A stretch of DNA of 28,931 nucleotides from IMG/VR virus record IMGVR_UViG_3300025072_000029, positions 1 through 28,931 of that record. One strand, 5' to 3'. The stretch comes from a virus. The notes under the pieces were generated by a model. The model was not told where the DNA came from and ran no database searches. It saw only the letters and a program-made list of their open reading frames with translations. The position numbers and the translations under genes were made by a program. Shown here piece after piece: positions 1 through 8,425 of the stretch (its first letter is position 1; the number at the start of each line of letters is the position of its first letter).

Positions 1-231
1 GAGAGATTGCTGTCATTAGTACCTATGTTTGCTAAGGGTGAGTTCTTTTTTAGACCCCAAGACACAGAAGCACAGGCAGAATTTCTTTCTTACCCCAAAG
101 GAAAGCACGATGATGTGATGGATGCGTTATGGACTTCTCTCGAAGGAGCAAGGCCTTGTAGGATTAAAAGTTTAGACCCAGATGAAAAAGTGTCTAAATA
201 TCAGAAAGTTCTTGATTGGATGACATTATAA
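1..231 (+). CDS. Terminase large subunit, C-terminal fragment (5' end outside window)
   Basis: This is the last 76 codons of a gene that begins before the window; the frame is open from base 1. The large terminase is the ATP-driven motor that pumps DNA into the prohead and cuts it with an RNase H-like nuclease. Only the end of the nuclease domain is present. The segment around partial residues 33-43 (K-G-K-H-D-D-V-M-D-A-L) is the usual final nuclease motif, in which an Asp of the H-D-D-x-x-D-A pattern binds the catalytic metal. The upstream stretch (F-F-F-R-P, then E-F-L-x-Y-P) also fits that part of the fold. The portal gene starts 49 bases downstream, which is the standard terminase-portal order. 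The ATPase part is not in the window, so the packaging type (cos or headful) cannot be judged. Confidence 0.85.
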   Translation, partial: ERLLSLVPMFAKGEFFFRPQDTEAQAEFLSYPKGKHDDVMDALWTSLEGARPCRIKSLDPDEKVSKYQKVLDWMTL

Positions 232-269
232 GTTTTAACTTTAAGAGAATGAGTGTATATACATTAAAT

Positions 270-274
270 AGAGG
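270..274 (+). promoter_or_regulatory. Shine-Dalgarno site that fixes the portal TTG start
   Basis: AGAGG lies 6 bases before the TTG at 281. An in-frame stop (TAG at 269-271) rules out any earlier start, so this site and TTG are the best solution. Confidence 0.6.
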
Positions 275-280
275 TTTGTT

Positions 281-2695
281 TTGGCAGTTTATGACGCTCC
301 TTTAGAGGGAGCACAAGAAGAAAATCTTAATCCTGACGACCTTGATGCAGGAAAAGGCGAATCTGGTTCAATAGAAGAAGAAACCCGTCGCCTCTTTGAT
401 CTTTATAAGAACAAGAGGTATGATTGGGAGGTTCAAGCCAGGGAAGACCAGGAGTATCGATTAGGCCGTCAATGGACGATAGAACAGGAAAAGAGCCTAA
501 AATCAAGAGGGCAGGCTCCGATTGTTGTTAATAGAATCCATCCAGCTGTAGAAACAGCAAAAGCACTCCTTACTTCTAACAGACCTTCGTTTAAGGTTTC
601 CCCAAGGGAAGATTCAGATACAAGAGTAGCGAATGTATTAAATGCTCTACTCACTTATATGTATGATATCTCCGACGGAAGGACTGAAGTACGTAAAGCG
701 GTTGATGATTACTATGTAGCAGGACTTGGATATCTATTAGTTTATCAAGATGGACAGGCTGATGGCGGTAAAGGGGAAGTAAAGTTTCGTTCAGTAGATC
801 CTTTCGATGTATACGTTGATCCTAACTCAAGAGACAGATTCTTTGAAGATGCAGAAAATATTATTGTATCACGTATTTTTACTAAAGCACAGGCTAAAAA
901 GTTATATCCATTATATGCAAATGCTATTGATTCAGCTTCTGGTGGGGAATATACTACTGATCAGATTGTAACAGGCAATACTGATAATACAGCAATAAAG
1001 TTCCCTGGAGATGAGAATACATTCGAATCAGATACTTATGTCAGAGGTTATGAAAGATACTATAAAATTCGTGAAATAGCATATCGGGTCCATGAAAAGT
1101 ATTCAGGTAAAGAATTAAGACTTAACCAAGAGGAGTATCAACAATACCTTGAAACGGAAGTTGGTGTACTTGGAGAAGGGGCACAGACTCAGGTATTTGA
1201 GGGCGAACAGATAGAAGCAAAGAAAGGACAAGTTGCACAGCAAAGAGACCAGGTACTTAAACAAACAGCAGATCAAATAGACGGTGGTATCGAGAAACAA
1301 GCGTCAGAGCTTGAGGTGCAGTATATTGAAAAAGAGAAAGAACTCAATGAGTTGTTGGAACTGGGTGAAATAGTCCCAGACAGGGCAGAGCTTGAACTTA
1401 GTAATTTAAGAGAGCAGATTGACAAACAAGTACAAGATGCTTATAATCAAGCCCTTGAGAGTGCAGGCCAGGTATCGGAGATACCTACTGTAAAAATGGC
1501 AGTTAAGGCTGGACTCATAAAGCTTGGTTTAATAGAAGCAATCCCCGTAACAATAACTAAAGTTAAGATGTGTGTTGTAATTGGCGAGACTTATGTGTTT
1601 GGAAGAGTACTTCCATCATCAACGTTCCCGATAGTCCCAATATGTAATTTACATACTCGTACTCCATATCCAATGTCAGATGTGCGTATGGTAAAAGGAC
1701 TACAGGACTATATTAACAAAACTCGTTCACTTATTATAGCACATGCAACTACTTCAACCAACATGAAGGTTATGATCCCAGCTGGTTCAGTCGATATGGC
1801 TGAATTCGAGCAGAAATGGGCACAGCCTGGTGTAGGTATTGAGGTAGATTTTGATATGGGGCAGCCTGTCGTAGCCAGTCCAGTACCTCTACCCAATGAA
1901 CTCTACCAAAACGAGCAAACAGCCAAAAGCGACATCGACCACCAACTTGGACTCTACGAAATGATGATGGGAAATTCCCAAGCTGCCCCACAAACTTACA
2001 AAGCAACTATTAGCCTGGATGAGTTCGGACAGAGAAAGATTAAGTCTAAACTTGCTGATATTGAAGCTGGGTTACAGATCCTTGCTAAGGTTGCAATCCC
2101 AATGATGCAAGAATTATATCAAATGGATAAGGTATTTAGAGTTGTTAATCCAAATAACTCTATGAGTGAATACGCTATAAATAAGCGTTTATATGACGAT
2201 AAAACAAAAGAGATACAAGTTTTTAATGATATTACTGTTGGAGCCTATGATGTTGTATATGTTTCAGGTTCGACACTTCCGTCTAATAGATATGCGGAAC
2301 TCGAATTCTACATGGAAGCATACAAAGCTGGGCTCATTGATAAACAGGAAGTTTTGAAGAAGACAGAGGTCTTCGACATGGAAGGAGTACTTCAAAGAAC
2401 CGATGTTATTGCTCAATTACAGCAACAACTCAAGTCAGCGACTGAGCAACTTAAGAAATTAAGTGGCGATATGCAGACGCTCACACGTGAGAATGTACAC
2501 TTGAAGCAAAAAGTAGAGGTTGAGAAGTTCAAGACTCAACTCGATTCAGTAGAAAACAAAGCGAAAGCTGCGGGAACACTGTTCGACAAGAGATTGGGCG
2601 ATCAACTATCATTGGTTGAAAAAGAAGTACGGGATGCAGCAAAAGAAGCCAGCAAACCTCCATCCGCATCTAATGGAGCTGCTAAAAGGAAATAA
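281..2695 (+). CDS. Portal protein, P22-like, with internal coiled-coil insertion
   Basis: The portal is the dodecameric ring at one capsid vertex through which DNA enters and leaves. At 804 residues it is larger than most portals. The N-terminal third has portal-type features: an early R-x-G-R-Q-W segment, I-V-V-N-R-I near residue 83, and a D-P-F-D-V-Y-V-D-P block near residue 180. The block near residue 560 (G-L-Y-E-M-M-M-G) and the following helical stretch fit the P22-type portal family (from memory, not a search). Residues about 280-410 are a highly charged Glu/Gln/Lys coiled-coil-like stretch that looks inserted. A second coiled coil (about 700-785) ends the protein and may form a barrel or interact with scaffold. 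TTG start; the next gene begins 3 bases after the stop. Confidence 0.85.
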   Translation: MAVYDAPLEGAQEENLNPDDLDAGKGESGSIEEETRRLFDLYKNKRYDWEVQAREDQEYRLGRQWTIEQEKSLKSRGQAPIVVNRIHPAVETAKALLTSNRPSFKVSPREDSDTRVANVLNALLTYMYDISDGRTEVRKAVDDYYVAGLGYLLVYQDGQADGGKGEVKFRSVDPFDVYVDPNSRDRFFEDAENIIVSRIFTKAQAKKLYPLYANAIDSASGGEYTTDQIVTGNTDNTAIKFPGDENTFESDTYVRGYERYYKIREIAYRVHEKYSGKELRLNQEEYQQYLETEVGVLGEGAQTQVFEGEQIEAKKGQVAQQRDQVLKQTADQIDGGIEKQASELEVQYIEKEKELNELLELGEIVPDRAELELSNLREQIDKQVQDAYNQALESAGQVSEIPTVKMAVKAGLIKLGLIEAIPVTITKVKMCVVIGETYVFGRVLPSSTFPIVPICNLHTRTPYPMSDVRMVKGLQDYINKTRSLIIAHATTSTNMKVMIPAGSVDMAEFEQKWAQPGVGIEVDFDMGQPVVASPVPLPNELYQNEQTAKSDIDHQLGLYEMMMGNSQAAPQTYKATISLDEFGQRKIKSKLADIEAGLQILAKVAIPMMQELYQMDKVFRVVNPNNSMSEYAINKRLYDDKTKEIQVFNDITVGAYDVVYVSGSTLPSNRYAELEFYMEAYKAGLIDKQEVLKKTEVFDMEGVLQRTDVIAQLQQQLKSATEQLKKLSGDMQTLTRENVHLKQKVEVEKFKTQLDSVENKAKAAGTLFDKRLGDQLSLVEKEVRDAAKEASKPPSASNGAAKRK

Positions 2696-2698
2696 AAA

Positions 2699-3682
2699 AT
2701 GGAAGCTAATAGCCAACAGGTTGAACCACAACAAGAAGCCCCCCAACAGGAAGTTACTCAGGATGTCCCAAGCTTTGAAGCTGCGATAGACAAAGAAATA
2801 GCTGAACCTCAAGGGGCTACCTTCGAAGAGATAATAGGGGTTACCGAGCAGGAACCAGGTCAAGTACCTGTACCTTCTGAGGTCGCACCCCAAGGTAATG
2901 ATCAGGTTAGGTATCAATACTGGCAGTCAGAGGCTGCCAAGCTCCAGAATCAATTAGCTGAAAGAGATGAGATTCTGAAGCAGCAAACTCCTGTGATAGA
3001 GTATGTTACCCAAAATCCACAAGTACTTAACGGAAGTGCTCCACCTCCTCAAGCTGGTCAGCCAGTGCAAGAGGCTAAGAAGGAAGAGGAATTTCCTCCT
3101 CCACCTCAAAAGCCCCAACCACCAGCTGGATACAGTAGAGAGGATGCGTATCAGGATGCAACAAGTGATAGTGCGAAGTATGATTCACAGGTAGAGCAAT
3201 GGAGAGATGATATGCAGACATATAATCAGCTCCACACATCCTACCAGGTAGCTACTATGCAGGAGACTCACGATAAGGAGATCTCAGAACTTAGGAAGTA
3301 TGAGCAAATGAGACAGCAAGATGCGAGACAACGATCAGAGCTTGACAACGCCACAAGATATGTTAAATCCAGGTATGATCTTGGAGGAGACCATAATCTT
3401 AATAGGTTTGTCAATGAAATGAATGATCCTAATTCAATTAACATGGATGATTTAGTAGGTTATTGGAAACATAAGAACGGGATAGTGGACTCAGGTCCAA
3501 TGCCAGTTCAGAATTCGCCCCAACAATCACAGCCAAGTCAGACATTTCAACAATTGAAAAGAGGTCAATCAGTTCCAACTCCGATGGGTGTTCAAACGTC
3601 TGCTGGTAATCAGGCAGCTGATCCTTCTAATAATTTCATGGCATCTCTTATCAATGAGGAGAAACGTAGTAATTTACTATAA
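2699..3682 (+). CDS. Probable capsid scaffolding protein
   Basis: A 327-residue acidic protein very rich in Gln, Glu and Pro, with low-complexity ends and a more helical, charged centre (about residues 150-240). No enzymatic motif is visible. The position between portal and major capsid genes is the classical scaffold position; scaffolds direct prohead assembly and then leave or are degraded. The composition (disordered Q/P-rich N-terminus, helical body) fits that role, but scaffolds share almost no sequence, so the call rests on synteny. The start ATG has AAGGA 8 bases upstream, inside the end of the portal gene, suggesting coupled translation. There is no sign of a fused Ser protease. It could alternatively be another head-assembly factor. 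Confidence 0.65.
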   Translation: MEANSQQVEPQQEAPQQEVTQDVPSFEAAIDKEIAEPQGATFEEIIGVTEQEPGQVPVPSEVAPQGNDQVRYQYWQSEAAKLQNQLAERDEILKQQTPVIEYVTQNPQVLNGSAPPPQAGQPVQEAKKEEEFPPPPQKPQPPAGYSREDAYQDATSDSAKYDSQVEQWRDDMQTYNQLHTSYQVATMQETHDKEISELRKYEQMRQQDARQRSELDNATRYVKSRYDLGGDHNLNRFVNEMNDPNSINMDDLVGYWKHKNGIVDSGPMPVQNSPQQSQPSQTFQQLKRGQSVPTPMGVQTSAGNQAADPSNNFMASLINEEKRSNLL

Positions 3683-3704
3683 CACTTAATGATGAGGTAT
3701 TGAT

Positions 3705-5201
3705 ATGGCAACATATACAGGTACTGGTCAGTATAATGTTACTACTACTCCAAATAGTCCTGGTTGGACAGGGCAGAGTATTGATAGTCTTAGACGAACT
3801 TTTGGAATCGGCGATACGGTTCATGAATTAGCTCCAGAGACATCAATTTTCTTTAGCTATTTGAGTAAGTTAGGTAAGAAACCTACTGACGAGACAGTTT
3901 GGAAACCGATGGAATATCGGTCTCAATGGCAACGTCGCAATTTTGAAGCGAAGGTAGCTAAAATCACAGGCGGGGATGATGCCCAAATAACAGGCATTGC
4001 TGACCCAACTGGTTCAGATGCTACTCACTTTATGCTATATTGTGACTACAATCATCAGGGGAAACAGGTAAAATCAACTGTTCAACCCGATGCGTCTTCT
4101 TATATAGGGTATGCTCCTATTTATATAACTAAGAATCAAGTTCTTAGAATAAATGGAATATCTTATAAAATAACCGCAGAACCCGACTATTTCACATATT
4201 CTTCTGGTAGTGTTGGCGACGTGTCAACTAAAGCCGCTGCTGGTGTAGCATACGGATATATTACCATCCCTATCGCGAATATGATAGTTGTTTCAACAGG
4301 CTCCGCATTTGCTCAGCCTGCTTCTGGTGGATGGGATGAAAAAGGTCAGGTTATCGGATCTCAATGGGGTGAAGCTACAGGTGCTCCTGAGGGCTGGAGA
4401 GATGAATTGAGTGATGTGGAATTTTTCACACAGATATTCAAGACATCTGTTCCTTTGATGAGTGGATCTATGCAGGCTACCAGGTATCGTGGCTATGCAA
4501 ATGAGTGGAAACGTATCTATGGAGAGCATGTCAAGTCCCATAAAATGGATCTTGAAAATGCTTTCTTATTTGGCTATGGTAAATATACCAGTGCTGACGT
4601 AAGAAACTCCTGGGGTATCGAACCGTTCATCCGAAACAAGGGTGGTAAGAAGTATGAATTAGCATATAATGGTACTGCTGCTGACTCAGCAGGGTATGAT
4701 GTTAGTGCTGGTTTTTCTTACGACGGAATGATTGACGTCATGGATGACTTTATGAATTATGAAGGCGGAAACAGTGGTCAAAAACTGTGTCTAACTTCAC
4801 GTAAGGTTATCAATGCATTACATAAAGTTGGAAGTGGAAACTTTCTACAGAACTCGTTTGATGCGACTACAAGTCAAATCTTTCAAGCTTCTTTGGAAGT
4901 TAAATCTTCGAGCTTCATGCCTATTGACATCACGTCTATATCTACATCATGGGGATCTATGAATTTCATAGCTCATCCATTGTTTAGACATGACATGGAA
5001 GATACGGCAGTATGCGTTGATTTAAGCCATGTGACAATGCGGCCACTTGCTGGAAACGGGCATTCACGGGATACATTCGTAGAAACGAATATTCAAGACA
5101 ATGATATCGACGGAAGAAAGGACCAGATTGTTACTGAAGCTGGTCTTGAGGTACTCTTCCCAGAGACTCATGCTGTTGTAGACTTCGTAGCTGGCGGATA
5201 A
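3705..5201 (+). CDS. Major capsid protein
   Basis: A 498-residue protein downstream of portal and scaffold with GAGG 7 bases before its ATG. The N-terminus carries a pattern I recognise from tailed-phage capsid proteins: E-L-A-P-E-T-S near residue 45, then F-x-Y-L-S-K, K-K-P-T-D and a Q-W-Q-R-R-N-F block. The C-terminus (R-K-D-Q-I-V-T-E-A-G-L-E-V, then P-E-T-H-A) is also typical of capsid subunits. It is expected to have the HK97 fold and form the icosahedral shell. There is no separate decoration gene directly next to it. A strong hairpin follows the stop codon, as is common after highly expressed capsid genes. Confidence is high from order and pattern; the exact family is not established. 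Confidence 0.82.
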   Translation: MATYTGTGQYNVTTTPNSPGWTGQSIDSLRRTFGIGDTVHELAPETSIFFSYLSKLGKKPTDETVWKPMEYRSQWQRRNFEAKVAKITGGDDAQITGIADPTGSDATHFMLYCDYNHQGKQVKSTVQPDASSYIGYAPIYITKNQVLRINGISYKITAEPDYFTYSSGSVGDVSTKAAAGVAYGYITIPIANMIVVSTGSAFAQPASGGWDEKGQVIGSQWGEATGAPEGWRDELSDVEFFTQIFKTSVPLMSGSMQATRYRGYANEWKRIYGEHVKSHKMDLENAFLFGYGKYTSADVRNSWGIEPFIRNKGGKKYELAYNGTAADSAGYDVSAGFSYDGMIDVMDDFMNYEGGNSGQKLCLTSRKVINALHKVGSGNFLQNSFDATTSQIFQASLEVKSSSFMPIDITSISTSWGSMNFIAHPLFRHDMEDTAVCVDLSHVTMRPLAGNGHSRDTFVETNIQDNDIDGRKDQIVTEAGLEVLFPETHAVVDFVAGG

Positions 5202-5213
5202 TCAAAAATCTGA

Positions 5214-5238
5214 GAGGGGGCTCTTTATGGGCCCCCTT
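5214..5238 (+). terminator. GC-rich hairpin after the capsid gene
   Basis: Bases 5214-5223 pair with 5229-5238 (ten pairs, two of them G-U, with a run of five G-C pairs) around the loop TTTAT. It begins 12 bases after the capsid stop. On the + strand no T-run follows, so it is a poor intrinsic terminator; it could be a partial terminator, an RNA-processing site or a 3' stabiliser of capsid mRNA. Read on the - strand it is followed by ATTTTTG, which looks more like a terminator for antisense transcripts. Confidence 0.5.
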
Positions 5239-5246
5239 AACGAACA

Positions 5247-5903
5247 ATGACAATAGCCACACACATACTTGCGAAGCTCTTCCCAGATCCTAACAACAAG
5301 GAAACGTTTGTTAGCGATCTAACTAACGAGGTTGCCCTTGTAAATCAATCCCTTTGGGAGGTTGCCAATATGCTTCCTGTCAAAGATCTTATTAAGGTCG
5401 CTCAAGACCCAAGAGAAGGTGGAGATGCTGGTACTTCGATTGGTGTAGATGAAAAAGTTCTTCTTGTTTTAAGAGATGATATAGCATGCAAGGAGATAAG
5501 CGTTGAAGATGCTTTCAGAGCAAAGGATAGTGCTAGTATCCACTATGCAACTGCTCGTTCTCCTGTATTTTGGATTACAAAGCACCCAACAGAAGCTTAC
5601 CCTTTTGTTTATGGGTTCCCTACTGGATGGACAAAGTTGAATATATTTACCTACAGGAAGGAAACTCTTAGTGATCTCTCTGGAACTGCCTTTGCATATA
5701 TACCTCCTACAGCTTATGAGGCAGTATATTTAATGTCAGCTATGAAGATTATGCAGCAGAAGCTATCTTATATGGCTAATGATGAAGAAGATGCTGAATT
5801 ATATCAGATATTTCAGGGTAATTTACAGCAGATAGAATTAGCCTTAAAAGACTCAATGAAACTCCTTTCGCCTAGAGAAGGGCATCAGGAGAGAGAAAAA
5901 TGA
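5247..5903 (+). CDS. Unidentified neck/head-completion protein
   Basis: A 218-residue protein that I do not recognise. It is mixed alpha/beta with no signal peptide or membrane segment. The middle contains a Pro/Tyr/Phe-rich stretch (around residues 112-128) and the C-terminus (about 170-210) is acidic and helical. It sits directly after the capsid gene and overlaps the adaptor-like gene by 4 bases (ATGA), so a head-completion or head-tail connector role is inferred from position alone. The ATG lacks a good Shine-Dalgarno sequence: the nearest purine run is locked in the hairpin at 5214-5238, so translation may depend on that structure. A longer in-frame start is not available. Confidence 0.5.
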   Translation: MTIATHILAKLFPDPNNKETFVSDLTNEVALVNQSLWEVANMLPVKDLIKVAQDPREGGDAGTSIGVDEKVLLVLRDDIACKEISVEDAFRAKDSASIHYATARSPVFWITKHPTEAYPFVYGFPTGWTKLNIFTYRKETLSDLSGTAFAYIPPTAYEAVYLMSAMKIMQQKLSYMANDEEDAELYQIFQGNLQQIELALKDSMKLLSPREGHQEREK

Positions 5904-6592
5904 CACTTAAAGAATTATTAGAAGTAGTACAACTGCACCATCCTGGGCAAGGCGAAACAATGATTCGCCAGGGTTTAAATAGGGCACAAGATAATTTTAG
6001 TGCTAAGACAGGAATACTCAAGGCTACTGCAAATGACACAACAGTAGTTGCACAAAGAGGATATACTTTACACGATGAAATGCTTGAGTTATACAGAGTA
6101 GAACTTGATACCGAAATGATTCCAAAATTAATGGGTGGAGCTCTCTCTATCCCAATTGGAGATGTAGACGATGAGGCAGGGGTCGGTTCTTCAGCAACAC
6201 CAATAACAGCTAAGGCAAAGGCTGATAAGTATGCCTGGTATCTCGATTGCAAGACGCTATATATAGTAGAAAAGTGTTCTGCTACTGCAGACTACCTTTA
6301 TGAATGGCAGTCAGTTAGTACTGCTGGGATGACAATTAAGGTATATTATACCAGAAAGGCAGCTAAATATAGCTCTGGTGATTTAACTTTAGTATCAGAA
6401 CTTCCTTCGCAATTTCACGAGGCATTAGCTTTTAAAGTGATCTCTGACTTTTATAAGTTACCTGGTGAAACATTCAATTTGCAAGTTGCATCATATTTTG
6501 ATCAGGAGTTTGAGAAGGAAGTTAGAGAGGGTAAAAAATACGCTAAACGAGGCCATCAGAGAACTGGCTTCATTCAACCTTGGAGTTACTAA
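5900..6592 (+). CDS. Probable head-tail adaptor (connector) protein
   Basis: A 230-residue protein starting inside the stop of the previous gene, with GGAGAGAG just upstream. The N-terminus is a short helical part typical of phage adaptors (L-x-x-V/A-R-x-x-L-like). The middle has a Y-x-L-x-D-E-M-L-x-L-Y-R-V strand pair. The C-terminus has the pattern often seen in such adaptors: L-P-x-x-F-H-E-A-L-A-F-K-V near residue 170, then a helix ending in F-x-x-E-V-R-E-G-K-K. Adaptors of this kind form a ring under the portal that receives the tail. Order (portal, scaffold, capsid, this gene) agrees. The family name is not certain. Confidence 0.6.
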   Translation: MTLKELLEVVQLHHPGQGETMIRQGLNRAQDNFSAKTGILKATANDTTVVAQRGYTLHDEMLELYRVELDTEMIPKLMGGALSIPIGDVDDEAGVGSSATPITAKAKADKYAWYLDCKTLYIVEKCSATADYLYEWQSVSTAGMTIKVYYTRKAAKYSSGDLTLVSELPSQFHEALAFKVISDFYKLPGETFNLQVASYFDQEFEKEVREGKKYAKRGHQRTGFIQPWSY

Positions 6593-6948
6593 TGGGATTT
6601 ACAAGAGATCCATCGAGCTTATCAGGCTTTTTAGAAGGCGGAGTAGAAATTAACACACCAGAGTTTGTATCCTGGGATAGAGATGTCTTAGCACAAGGCA
6701 CCGATTGGGGTCTTGGACAAGGATGGCAACTGAATATTAACGCAAGTGGATCTGAACTTTCATTTAAGTATGGTTCAGAAGTCCCTTTTGCAATAACTTC
6801 TGATGGTGAGGCTACACTAACTACTTTAGCTATGCCAACATTAAAATTAGATATATTAAGTTCATTACCTGAAGCCGCCTCATATCAATTAGGCGAGGTA
6901 GTGAATGTTTTGGGCTTCCTGTATGTTAATCAGGATGATCCTTCATAA
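6592..6948 (+). CDS. Small fibre- or decoration-like structural protein
   Basis: A 118-residue protein, predicted mostly beta. The segment F-A-I-T-S-D-G-E-A-T-L-T-T-L (about 63-76) is the 'state-then-value' beta motif frequent at the shaft of phage fibres. The ATG overlaps the preceding stop by one base (TAATG) and has GGAG at 6582-6585. A TTG at 6580 is in frame but lies upstream of that site, so ATG is preferred. It opens a set of repetitive virion genes and may be a short tail fibre, a decoration protein or an attachment factor for the next gene product. No enzymatic residues seen. Confidence 0.5.
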   Translation: MGFTRDPSSLSGFLEGGVEINTPEFVSWDRDVLAQGTDWGLGQGWQLNINASGSELSFKYGSEVPFAITSDGEATLTTLAMPTLKLDILSSLPEAASYQLGEVVNVLGFLYVNQDDPS

Positions 6949-6970
6949 ATAAAGAACAAGGAGAAAGAAA

Positions 6971-8425
6971 ATGGGCTGGAAAAGAATATTAACAACTTCC
7001 GATACCGAGTTCGTTGAAGATACAGTTGGAGCCATGTTCACTGGTAATACAGAAACTGGCATAACTGTCTCTTACGATGACAGTGCTAATGACATAAACT
7101 TAACGGTAGCGGATACAACGGTTGCAGGAGATACTGGTTCAACAGCAATGACTCCTGGCGATACTCTTACTATCGCTGGAGGCACTGGTGTCACGACTGC
7201 AATGAGTGGAGATACTCTAACTGTTACTGCGTCTACGCAATTGTCTACAGAGAATGTTGAGGATATAGTAGGTGGTATGTTAGATGGGACTGAGACTGGA
7301 ATTTCGGTTTCGTACGATGACGATGGTGGTGCTAATATAGACTTCGTTGTTTCTGATACAACCGTAGCTGGTGACAGCGGATCTACTGGTATGACACCAG
7401 GTGATACACTAACAATTGCTGGTGGTACCAATGTTACAACAGCTATGAGTGGGGATACCCTCACAATCACAGCGACTGATGCATCGGCAGCAACTACATT
7501 CCAAGTTGAAGATGACAGTGGAGATGAAGTTACTATTAGTCATGCAAAAGAATGGGCTATACTTGGAGGTACAGGTATTGGCACTAATTGGACAGATACA
7601 TCAACTGGAAGTGACGGCGACCCTTATGACTTGACTATTACTAATGATGGTGTAACTTCTAATGTAGCTGGATCAGGAATTAGTGTTAGTGGTGCAACAG
7701 GAGCGGTAACGGTTACAAATAGTGGTGTTACTTCTAATGTAGCTGGAACTGGTATATCAGTATCGGGAGCTACAGGTGCAGTGACAGTTACTAACTCAGG
7801 TGTTACCTCTGCCGTAGCAGGTAGTGGTATATCTGTATCTGGTGCGACAGGAGCTGTAACTGTAACTAATTCTGGAGTAACAGCTTTATCTGCTACTGCT
7901 AATGAAACAACAGTAAGTGGATCTACAGGTTCTATCAGTATAGGATTACCAGATGATGTAACAATTGGTGGTGTATTAACTGTTACTGGTAATTTAGTAG
8001 TAAATGGTACTACCACAACTGTGAGTTCGACAAACTTATCAGTAGAGGATGTATGTATCTCTCTTAATACAAACAGTGATGGAGATGACTGGGCAGGAAG
8101 TCTTTCTGCAGGTGACTCTGCCATATTGTTTGCTGGATTAAGTGCATCACCTGCTGTAGATGAGACCATAAAGTTGGTTTGTGATTTTGATGGTTTTCAA
8201 TTCGATACTGGTGATGCAAGAGCTTGCTTAGCGGTAACTCATGCAAATAGTACAACATTTGGTACTTCGAATTCTATTACTCAAGGTACTCTTGCTCATG
8301 TGAAAGCTGCAGCTTATGTCTATGATGACACTCAGGGTACTTTGATATATGACTCTGGTAATGGTGTCCCAACAGATGGAACAATAGTAGCAGCAGCCGA
8401 TGAGCTGTACATTTACTTTGCGTAA
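6971..8425 (+). CDS. Repetitive beta-rich tail fibre-like protein
   Basis: A 484-residue Thr/Ser/Gly/Val-rich protein with almost no Lys or Arg after the first 10 residues, and very few aromatics. It opens with the tag G-W-K-R-I-L-T-T-S shared with the gene at 8796. Two ~74-residue repeats follow (residues 15-88 and 96-169), then three tandem 25-residue repeats (226-300). Next comes a fibre-type block (about 330-365: G-G-V-L-T-V-T-G-N-L-V-V-N-G-T-T-T-T, then S-V-E-D) that is common in tail fibres. The C-terminal ~100 residues have a globular composition. A trimeric fibrous shaft is the natural reading, with the end as tip. The start has AAGGAG 8-9 bases upstream. A capsid-decoration role is possible. 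Confidence 0.7.
   Translation: MGWKRILTTSDTEFVEDTVGAMFTGNTETGITVSYDDSANDINLTVADTTVAGDTGSTAMTPGDTLTIAGGTGVTTAMSGDTLTVTASTQLSTENVEDIVGGMLDGTETGISVSYDDDGGANIDFVVSDTTVAGDSGSTGMTPGDTLTIAGGTNVTTAMSGDTLTITATDASAATTFQVEDDSGDEVTISHAKEWAILGGTGIGTNWTDTSTGSDGDPYDLTITNDGVTSNVAGSGISVSGATGAVTVTNSGVTSNVAGTGISVSGATGAVTVTNSGVTSAVAGSGISVSGATGAVTVTNSGVTALSATANETTVSGSTGSISIGLPDDVTIGGVLTVTGNLVVNGTTTTVSSTNLSVEDVCISLNTNSDGDDWAGSLSAGDSAILFAGLSASPAVDETIKLVCDFDGFQFDTGDARACLAVTHANSTTFGTSNSITQGTLAHVKAAAYVYDDTQGTLIYDSGNGVPTDGTIVAAADELYIYFA
7013..7477 (+). repeat. Two ~74-residue coding repeats in the fibre-like gene
   Basis: Residues 15-88 and 96-169 of the protein are clearly the same unit. Both contain T-E-T-G-I-(T/S)-V-S-Y-D-D, then D-T-T-V-A-G-D, then M-T-P-G-D-T-L-T-I-A-G-G-T and T-T-A-M-S-G-D-T-L-T. 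The offset is 81 residues. The likely origin is an internal duplication of a fibre shaft module. Confidence 0.85.
7646..7870 (+). repeat. Three tandem 25-residue (75-base) coding repeats
   Basis: Units are 7646-7720, 7721-7795 and 7796-7870. Each unit reads G-V-T-S-x-V-A-G-x-G-I-S-V-S-G-A-T-G-A-V-T-V-T-N. Adjacent units differ at only two of 25 residues, yet 14 of the 23 identical residues use a different codon. A partial fourth unit (S-G-V-T) follows. Confidence 0.92.

Noticed and set aside
234-261. Sigma70-like promoter (TTTAAC, 16 bases, TATATA) before the portal gene
   Set aside because: Only 3 of 6 and 4 of 6 positions match consensus in AT-rich DNA; chance matches are expected. The portal is probably co-transcribed with the terminase.
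7072-8169. Long antisense open frames opposite the repetitive fibre-like gene (7072-7470 and 7624-8169)
   Set aside because: They mirror the Thr/Ser/Gly/Val codon pattern of the + strand gene, give Pro/Val-rich products, and have no ribosome site or neighbours on that strand.
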